Assembly (NCBI GenBank): GCA_002172355.2
Contig: NHGH02000013.1
Location: 45,595-56,264, forward strand
Origin: Euryarchaeota archaeon TMED132
Lineage (GTDB): Archaea; Thermoplasmatota; Poseidoniia; Poseidoniales; Poseidoniaceae
Direction: 5' to 3'
DNA: 10,670 bases
Each line of letters begins with the position of its first letter. The first letter of the stretch is position 1. Below, piece after piece: positions 6,161-10,670 of this stretch. Made by a program: the position numbers and the translations under genes. A model generated the notes under the pieces. That model searched no databases. It had not been told where the DNA came from and was given only the letters and a program-made list of their open reading frames with translations.

Positions 6161-6223
6161 AGTATTAATTAATATTACTATAGTAATACTAGAGTATTAT
6201 TTCATTCGAGTATTTAATTAATT
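6161..6223. promoter_or_regulatory. Divergent promoter and putative operator with repeated AGTATT elements
   Basis: This spacer lies between the divergent RHH-preQ0 operon and the aminotransferase gene. AGTATT occurs at 6161-6166, 6193-6198 and 6209-6214 on the plus strand and inverted (AATACT) at 6185-6190. AGTATTAATTAAT (6161-6173) and AGTATTTAATTAAT (6209-6222) are near-identical direct repeats about 48 bp apart, and each can serve as an archaeal TATA box: the left one for the minus-strand operon (start near 6143), the right one for the plus-strand gene (start near 6242). A palindrome lies between them. A repressor binding here could control both directions. Promoter assignment is by sequence and spacing only. 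Confidence 0.55.
6173..6188. repeat. 16-bp perfect palindrome TATTACTATAGTAATA (candidate RHH operator)
   Basis: TATTACTATAGTAATA reads identically on both strands, centred between 6180 and 6181. It sits just upstream of the TATA-like box of the minus-strand operon and about 20 bp upstream of the TATA-like box of the aminotransferase. Its size and symmetry suit a dimer-of-dimers RHH site. The region is AT-rich, which raises the chance of palindromes, but a 16-bp perfect one with a CTATAG core exactly in the control region is notable. Confidence 0.5.
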
Positions 6224-6252
6224 CACGATGACAAAAAGCGAATGTTGAATAG

Positions 6253-6268
6253 TCTCCGCCAATGGAGA
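6253..6268 (+). promoter_or_regulatory. Small hairpin enclosing the ribosome binding site of the aminotransferase
   Basis: TCTCC (6253-6257) can pair with GGAGA (6264-6268) across a six-base loop GCCAAT. The GGAG half is the apparent ribosome binding site for the ATG at 6276, 8 nt downstream. Pairing would hide it in the leader transcript. The stem is only five base pairs, so it may be accidental. Confidence 0.3.
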
Positions 6269-6275
6269 ATGGTTG

Positions 6276-7775
6276 ATGACAGTAATGATTGACGCTGACG
6301 GGATAATGTCAAAGTTGTACTCCATAAGGGAAAATAGTGGTGATATGGATACCGCTGGACTTTCTGACGATATAATCAAGCAATTCTGTAAAGTCGATGA
6401 AACTCTTGTGACTGCTATAAATGAAGGTTATGATACTCATAAGGAATTAGCAACTTCTATGGGTAGTGATCTGATGATGATGGAAGAAAAATCATTAGTT
6501 GATGAACTTCAAAGTGATATTGTAAATTTTTATGCCCCAGAAACTGTTAATCCATATGTTGCGCTTTCAGCCAAAGGACCTTGGATAGTGACTTCGCATG
6601 GAGCAGTGGTCCATGATAATGGAGGATATGGAATGTTGGGTGCTGGCCATGGACCAGATTCAGTGATTTCAACTATGTCTAAAAATTGGGTCATGGCTAA
6701 TGTAATGACACCTTCATTTAGTCAGAAGAGATTATCTGAGGCACTCAAAGCAGAACTTGGCCATACTAGAGGCAGTTGCCCTTTCTCTAAGTTTATTTGC
6801 ATGAATAGTGGTTCTGAGTCTGTTACTGTGGCTCTAAGAATAGCTGATGTTAACGCTAATCGAATGACTTCTAAAGGTGCTAAATATGATGGATATCCCA
6901 TCAAGATGGTATCTATTGTTAGGAGTTTCCACGGTCGTACCGACAGACCTGCTCAAATATCCCACTCATGTATGTCTGGTTATGATAAGAATCTTGCCAG
7001 TTTCCAAAACCGCGATAATTTAATCTTAGTACCTGCCAATGACATTGAATCTCTTCGTGAAGTATTTCAACGCTCTATCGATGAAAAATTCTTTATCGAA
7101 TTATTGGCAGTTGAACCAGTACAAGGTGAAGGGAATCCTGGTCAATGCATCTCTCGAGAGTTCTATGATGAAGCCCGTAAACTAACCCTTGAACATGATT
7201 CAATGTTTTTAGTTGATTCAATTCAAGCAGGTATTAGGGGCCAGGGATGTTTATCAGTTATCGATTACGAAGGTTTTCAAGATGCTGAAGCTCCTGACCT
7301 TGAAACTTGGTCCAAAGCAATCAATGCTGGTCAATATCCTTTGTCCGTATTAGGAATGAATGAGAGAGCAGCATCAATGTATGTTGTTGGGATTTATGGA
7401 AATACAATGACTACAAACCCTAGAGCATTAGAGATTGCAGTCTCGGTGTTGGAGCAAATGACTCCAGAATTGCGTAATAACATAAGAGACAGGGGTGTTG
7501 AGTTTGTTGCTAAACTTAAGGAATTAGCCGAGGAATTACCAGGCACTATCACAAAGGTCCAAGGAACTGGGTTGCTAGTTAGTGCTGAATTAGACCCATC
7601 ACGTTTCCCTGTAGTAGGTTTCGATGCTGTTGAGCCTTGGTGCAGAAGACGCGGTCTTGGAGTAATACATGGGGGAATTAATGCCTTGAGGTTCACACCT
7701 CACTTCAGAATAACATCAGGTGAGATCGACATGATAATCGACATTGTCAGAGATGCCATCAAGGCATTTTCATGA
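6276..7775 (+). CDS. Class III PLP-dependent aminotransferase, substrate unknown
   Basis: The 499-aa protein is a fold-type I, class III (ornithine/acetylornithine/4-aminobutyrate-type) aminotransferase. Visible elements: the PLP phosphate loop MNSGSESVTVALRIA (near 176-190), SFHGRT (about 217-222), EPVQGEGNPG (280-289), the PLP-ring Asp in FLVDSIQAGIRGQG (Asp314), the Schiff-base Lys347 in ETWSKAINAGQYPLSVLG, and YGNTMTTNPRALEIA, whose Thr would contact the phosphate from the partner subunit. The usual D-E-V-Q-T-G is D-S-I-Q-A-G here. About 85 N-terminal residues before the fold are helical and not recognisable; class III enzymes are usually 400-460 aa. ATG 6276 has GGAG 8 nt ahead; a TTG directly before it is less likely. 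The gene is divergent from the preQ0 operon and its end overlaps the permease end by 6 bp. Substrate cannot be assigned from sequence. Confidence 0.88.
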   Translation: MTVMIDADGIMSKLYSIRENSGDMDTAGLSDDIIKQFCKVDETLVTAINEGYDTHKELATSMGSDLMMMEEKSLVDELQSDIVNFYAPETVNPYVALSAKGPWIVTSHGAVVHDNGGYGMLGAGHGPDSVISTMSKNWVMANVMTPSFSQKRLSEALKAELGHTRGSCPFSKFICMNSGSESVTVALRIADVNANRMTSKGAKYDGYPIKMVSIVRSFHGRTDRPAQISHSCMSGYDKNLASFQNRDNLILVPANDIESLREVFQRSIDEKFFIELLAVEPVQGEGNPGQCISREFYDEARKLTLEHDSMFLVDSIQAGIRGQGCLSVIDYEGFQDAEAPDLETWSKAINAGQYPLSVLGMNERAASMYVVGIYGNTMTTNPRALEIAVSVLEQMTPELRNNIRDRGVEFVAKLKELAEELPGTITKVQGTGLLVSAELDPSRFPVVGFDAVEPWCRRRGLGVIHGGINALRFTPHFRITSGEIDMIIDIVRDAIKAFS

Positions 7776-8999
7776 TAGACTAGTAACTATGTCTTCACGG
7801 CCAAACTGCTTAGCAGCATAGTATGCTGCCAACAATGCATACAATAGCGAAGTTCCAAACCAAATAGCGATATGTTCAACAATTACTCTGTCCATCAATA
7901 ATTCTCTTAGTGCTAATAATACATTTACTACAGGTACTGCAAACCAGAAATTCTCTACGCCATCAAGATTTATTACTTGAGTAAACAATGCTGGGAATAT
8001 TATCAAAATAATTGCGGGCCCGAGGATAGACCCTGCTTCTTTGACACTATGGGAACGCATGGCTAAAGCTAATTCTAGTGCTACAACCATTACTGCAAAC
8101 AACATTATTGATATTACTATCAACATTATAGCCTCCATCGAAAGGTCAGGTATCCCAATTATGCTAGATGATGCAAGGTAACCAATTGCAAATAGCAAAC
8201 CAAAAATCTGTAATATTACTCCAACACCTGTAATTGTAGCAACTGCAAGCCACTTACCTAATAGAAGTTCATTTCTAGTACATGGTAAACTTAGCAAAGC
8301 CTCCAATGTACCTCTTTCTCGCTCACCTGCCGTCATATCAATGGAAGGTTGAATGGCACTTGAAAAAGTCCAAACTGCTAGTACTAATGGAATAAATAGA
8401 GATAACACCATTCCAGCCTGCTCACCTTGGGTTGCAACATCTCCTTGAGAAACATCTCCATCCCATCTAACCGGGTTGAGAGTCGAATTGACATCGAGAC
8501 CTTGTTCTGAAATAATCCGCTCAGTCTCAATATTCTCCCAAGCAATCAATCCTTCAATAATACGACTTCTCGCTTCATTCGAACTTTCGGACGTCGAAAT
8601 ATGTATAATTGCATAATACCATACATCATCTCTTTGTTCAACCCTTAAAATAGCATCAATCGATAAACTCCGCAACCTCTCAATATCATCTCCAGGCTCC
8701 GATAATGGTGGTGTGCTGGATATATTTTCTTGCAGAATATTAATCGAAGATGAATTGAATTGTTGTATTAAAGTTTCAGGATTATCATCAGACTGTATGA
8801 CTACATCTACGACAATTGAATCTAATTCCGCTGCTTCAGATTCAAGTAGTAATGGGAACATAATGAATAAAAGAGGGAACATTAGTATTGGAATGACGAT
8901 AATTGCAATAATTGTTCGCCAATCTCTAGTAAATTCAACAACCTCTTTCTTGGCAATCGACTTTACTCTATTGAATGACCCTTTACTCACTTGAATCAT
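7770..8999 (-). CDS. ABC-2 type transporter permease, NatB-like
   Basis: This is the membrane subunit of an exporter of the NatAB type. From ATG 8999 the protein has 409 aa: a cytoplasmic amphipathic start ending KKEVVEFTRDWRTIIA, transmembrane segment 1 (about 29-52), an extracytoplasmic domain of roughly 150-170 residues rich in Ser, Glu and Asp, then about five more membrane segments. The coupling-helix region MTAGERERGTLEALLSLPCT followed by RNELLLGKW is diagnostic for the NatB/ABC-2 family. The frame is open to 9194, but that extension lies inside the ATPase gene and is not part of the protein. ATG 8999 directly touches AGGAG, too close to use it well; GTG 8990 has the same site at about 9 nt and may be the real start. 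It overlaps the ATPase gene by 8-17 bases. Substrate (Na+, drug, other) is unknown. Confidence 0.87.
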   Translation of the reverse strand: MIQVSKGSFNRVKSIAKKEVVEFTRDWRTIIAIIVIPILMFPLLFIMFPLLLESEAAELDSIVVDVVIQSDDNPETLIQQFNSSSINILQENISSTPPLSEPGDDIERLRSLSIDAILRVEQRDDVWYYAIIHISTSESSNEARSRIIEGLIAWENIETERIISEQGLDVNSTLNPVRWDGDVSQGDVATQGEQAGMVLSLFIPLVLAVWTFSSAIQPSIDMTAGERERGTLEALLSLPCTRNELLLGKWLAVATITGVGVILQIFGLLFAIGYLASSSIIGIPDLSMEAIMLIVISIMLFAVMVVALELALAMRSHSVKEAGSILGPAIILIIFPALFTQVINLDGVENFWFAVPVVNVLLALRELLMDRVIVEHIAIWFGTSLLYALLAAYYAAKQFGREDIVTSLS

Positions 9000-9816
9000 C
9001 TCCTGAAACTGTTTTTGGTGTTTTGGGAGTGAATAATCTCCGCCACCAACGAGTGAACTTACCTTCAGACTCAGAGTCATCATTACGCGGGCGTGCTTTT
9101 TCCTGAGTGAGTGAAACATATGCTTCTTCCAAGTTTTTAGAATCTGTATCTTCGAGTAACTTATTTGGAGAACCATCAGCTTGAATGTCTCCATTGTGTA
9201 TAATTATAATTCGATCACAAACTTGTTCCGCCTCTGCCAAATGATGTGTGGAATATACAATTGTTCCGCCTTCATCTCTAAGCTGTCTAACAAGTGCGCG
9301 AACTGTTCTTGCACTGGTTATATCAAGTCCAGCAGTTGGTTCATCGAGTAGCAATACACTTGGACCGTGGGCCAAAGCACGCAAAAGTGCTGTCTTTTGT
9401 TTCATACCTCTGGAAAATCCCTTGGTATGACGTCCAAGATTTTCTAACATGTCCAAATGCTTAGCAAATCTCGAAGTTCTATTCCATGAATCATCATCAC
9501 TCACACCATGCATCCTACTGTGATAGCGTATATTTTCCCATGCAGTAAGTCGTGAATACAGGCCGGTTGATTCAGGGACAACTCCTAATTTCTGACGCAT
9601 CTTATCAACAGGAGTGCCATCATCCAAGCACACAGTGCCCTTGCTAGGTTTGTAAACACCTGACATCAATCTGAGCAAAGTTGTTTTTCCAGCACCATTA
9701 CTTCCAACAAGTCCAACTACTTCTCCTGAATTAATATCAAGAGAAATTTCTCTAAGTGCCTCAACATCACCAAAACTCTTCGAGACATTGGATATTGTCA
9801 TTAGAGTTTTAGACAT
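8983..9816 (-). CDS. ABC transporter ATP-binding protein, NatA-like
   Basis: This 277-aa ATPase powers the adjoining permease. It has Walker A GSNGAGKT (38-45), the signature loop GFSRGMKQKTALLRAL, Walker B VLLLDEPTAGLD and the switch histidine in YSTHHLAEAE. The Q-loop position carries Glu (GVVPESTGLYSRLTAWENI) instead of Gln, an arrangement seen in NatA-type ATPases. After the ABC fold (about residue 220) comes a tail of some 55 residues, acidic (RPRNDDSESEGK) then basic and aromatic (FTRWWRRLFTPKTPKT), ending in an acidic stretch; this tail is not part of the usual domain. An alternative start is the in-frame ATG at residue 6. The gene lies 8 nt after the unknown 101-aa gene and overlaps the permease, so they are likely co-transcribed. 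Confidence 0.92.
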   Translation of the reverse strand: MSKTLMTISNVSKSFGDVEALREISLDINSGEVVGLVGSNGAGKTTLLRLMSGVYKPSKGTVCLDDGTPVDKMRQKLGVVPESTGLYSRLTAWENIRYHSRMHGVSDDDSWNRTSRFAKHLDMLENLGRHTKGFSRGMKQKTALLRALAHGPSVLLLDEPTAGLDITSARTVRALVRQLRDEGGTIVYSTHHLAEAEQVCDRIIIIHNGDIQADGSPNKLLEDTDSKNLEEAYVSLTQEKARPRNDDSESEGKFTRWWRRLFTPKTPKTVSGDDSSE

Positions 9817-9824
9817 AGTTCATA

Positions 9825-10130
9825 TCAACTCGCTCGACCTTGTTCAATGGCATCATTTAATCCAGGATGCTTTAATTCAATATTTCTAGCACGATCTAAT
9901 TGTTGTCTTAATTGAGAATGTATCTCTTTTTGAGAGACGCCCATGTCAATAAGGTGTGCAATCATCTCAAATGCTCCTTGTATTGCACCAGCATCAAGAT
10001 AAGCATCATTAGTAATATTCTTGCTCATTCTCAGTGCTTCCAACCTTGTGGATAAGAATGATGCCTCTTTCTTGACACGTGGTCCGTCGATATGGGAAAG
10101 GGCAATCAAATGGTCGATACAGGTTCGCAT
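9825..10130 (-). CDS. Unknown soluble helical protein, about 101 aa
   Basis: I do not recognise this protein. It is predicted all-helical and soluble, with segments such as MRTCIDHLIALSHIDGPRVK, ASFLSTRLEALRMSKNI, AGAIQGAFEMIAHLIDMGVS and QKEIHSQLRQQLDRARNIEL. It has no signal peptide, no membrane segment and no metal-binding cluster (one Cys). ATG 10130 is chosen because AAGGA lies about 11 nt upstream; the frame is open to ATG 10178, which would overlap the epimerase gene by 8 nt and add a hydrophobic stretch (MIKIITTIIYLRINDN), but has no ribosome binding site. It sits between the epimerase and the NatA-like ATPase in the same orientation. Its role could go with either; no function is proposed. 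Confidence 0.7.
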   Translation of the reverse strand: MRTCIDHLIALSHIDGPRVKKEASFLSTRLEALRMSKNITNDAYLDAGAIQGAFEMIAHLIDMGVSQKEIHSQLRQQLDRARNIELKHPGLNDAIEQGRAS

Positions 10131-10170
10131 GTTATCATTTATCCTTAGGTAGATTATGGTTGTTATGATT

Positions 10171-10599
10171 TTAATCATATTGAGTTAGTTCTACTAAAAC
10201 GCCTCCAGTAGATTTTGGATGTACAAAAGCAATATGTTTGCCACCTGCTCCTATTCGTGGCTCCTCATCTATCATTAAAACTCCATTATTCTTCAACAAT
10301 GATATCATTTCAGGTAAATTTTCCACTCTAAAACAAATTTGCTGGATCCCAGGGCCCCTTTTATCAAGAAATTTCCCAATAGGCGTATCACTAGATGTAG
10401 GTTCTAATAATTCGATCTTAGGTGATTTTATCGACGGATTATTTTTCGAAGTATCGAAGAATCTTGTCTTTACTCCTTGGTCTTCAACTATTTCGTCCTC
10501 TTCGCCTTGAATTAGACCTATTAAATTCCAGAAAACTGAAGATTCATTCAAATCAGATGTAGCAATTCCAATATGGTCTAGATAAATTTTCTTAACCAT
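10171..10599 (-). CDS. mce: Methylmalonyl-CoA epimerase (VOC superfamily), with His-His to Gln-Gln change
   Basis: Methylmalonyl-CoA epimerase interconverts the (R) and (S) isomers between propionyl-CoA carboxylase and the B12-dependent mutase. The 142-aa protein has the two-motif vicinal-oxygen-chelate layout: LDHIGIATSDLNES with metal ligand His9, KIELLEPTSSDTPIGKFLDK with Glu63, and the archaeal epimerase C-terminal motif EEPRIGAGGKHIAFVHPKST followed by GGVLVELTQ with metal ligand Glu137. The family GIHHI motif, which holds another metal ligand, reads GIQQI here (Gln86-Gln87, codons CAG CAA). The start has GGTGA about 5 nt ahead and lies 8 nt after the stop of the probable mutase gene, which supports the function. 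A generic VOC protein is possible given the change, but overall similarity and context favour the epimerase. Confidence 0.87.
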   Translation of the reverse strand: MVKKIYLDHIGIATSDLNESSVFWNLIGLIQGEEDEIVEDQGVKTRFFDTSKNNPSIKSPKIELLEPTSSDTPIGKFLDKRGPGIQQICFRVENLPEMISLLKNNGVLMIDEEPRIGAGGKHIAFVHPKSTGGVLVELTQYD

Positions 10600-10607
10600 A
10601 ACATCAC

Positions 10608-10670
10608 CTAAAATCCACTAGGGGCCATCCATGTACCAAATTCTTTTTTCATTGAATTCATAATTTCACC
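10608..10670 (-). CDS. C-terminal end of probable methylmalonyl-CoA mutase catalytic subunit (partial)
   Basis: The last 63 bases on the reverse strand read GEIMNSMKKEFGTWMAPSGF and then TAG. This resembles the end of the catalytic (TIM-barrel) chain of methylmalonyl-CoA mutases, whose C-terminus has a leucine/arginine helix followed by an F/W-G-x-Y/W-x-x-P motif. In archaea this chain is often separate from the B12-binding subunit, which fits a stop at this point. Only 20 residues are visible, so the call depends largely on the epimerase gene starting 8 nt downstream. Confidence 0.55.
   Translation of the reverse strand, partial: GEIMNSMKKEFGTWMAPSGF

Noticed and set aside
6144..6275. PreQ1/preQ0 riboswitch before the operon
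   Set aside because: The minus-strand operon start appears to have almost no leader (TATA about 25 nt before the ATG), leaving no room for a riboswitch aptamer.
7394..7696. 100-codon minus-strand frame inside the aminotransferase
   Set aside because: The opposite strand encodes conserved class III aminotransferase motifs, so this frame is a by-product.
9000..9194. 65-codon N-terminal extension of the permease frame
   Set aside because: It lies in another frame within the ATPase gene; the family N-terminus and ribosome binding sites place the start at 8999 or 8990.
1..10670. Insertion sequences, CRISPR repeats, tRNA or rRNA genes, prophage or defence genes
   Set aside because: No transposase, integrase, regularly spaced repeats, cloverleaf-like sequence or rRNA segment was seen; essentially all DNA is accounted for by the listed genes.

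Overview
The window looks like chromosomal DNA of a marine planktonic archaeon, most likely a member of Poseidoniia (Marine Group II/III Euryarchaeota). The evidence is a run of archaeal/eukaryotic-type ribosomal genes (S19e, L39e, L31e, S17e) with the archaeal PDCD5-like protein, AT-rich DNA, very tight gene packing with TAATG and ATGA start/stop overlaps, GGTG/GGAG-type ribosome binding sites, a complete set of preQ0 genes, and a methylmalonyl-CoA epimerase behind the tail of a probable mutase gene. The lineage is inferred from gene content; no marker-gene phylogeny could be run.

Layout. (1) 1-449, minus: truncated membrane-anchored, extracytoplasmic acidic protein, running off the left edge. 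(2) 577-3177, plus: a translation operon, S19e - PDCD5-like - L39e - L31e - S17e - 72-aa unknown - TrmJ-like tRNA 2'-O-methyltransferase. L39e (51 aa) is too short for most ORF callers but clear. (3) 6143 down to 3178, minus: a five-gene operon, ribbon-helix-helix regulator - folE - queE - queC::msrB fusion - queD. Together FolE, QueD, QueE and QueC convert GTP to preQ0, the precursor of archaeosine in archaeal tRNA. (4) 6144-6275: divergent control region with a 16-bp perfect palindrome and repeated AGTATT elements. (5) 6276-7775, plus: class III PLP aminotransferase of unassigned substrate. (6) 10670 down to 7770, minus: end of a probable methylmalonyl-CoA mutase subunit - methylmalonyl-CoA epimerase - unknown 101-aa protein - NatA-like ATPase - NatB-like permease.

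The most unusual part is the preQ0 operon. Its QueC has a normal PP-loop, but all four cysteines of the QueC zinc site are replaced (Ser204, Ser214, Ser217, Asp220). It is fused to a complete methionine-R-sulfoxide reductase B domain that has its own intact four-cysteine zinc site. QueE has its conserved N-terminus upstream of the first ATG, with no ATG, GTG or TTG to start it, so it may use a non-AUG start. The operon is headed by a small RHH protein that probably binds the palindromic region before it. Separately, the epimerase has Gln-Gln where the family has the His-His pair that includes a metal ligand. No mobile element, CRISPR array, tRNA or rRNA gene was seen.
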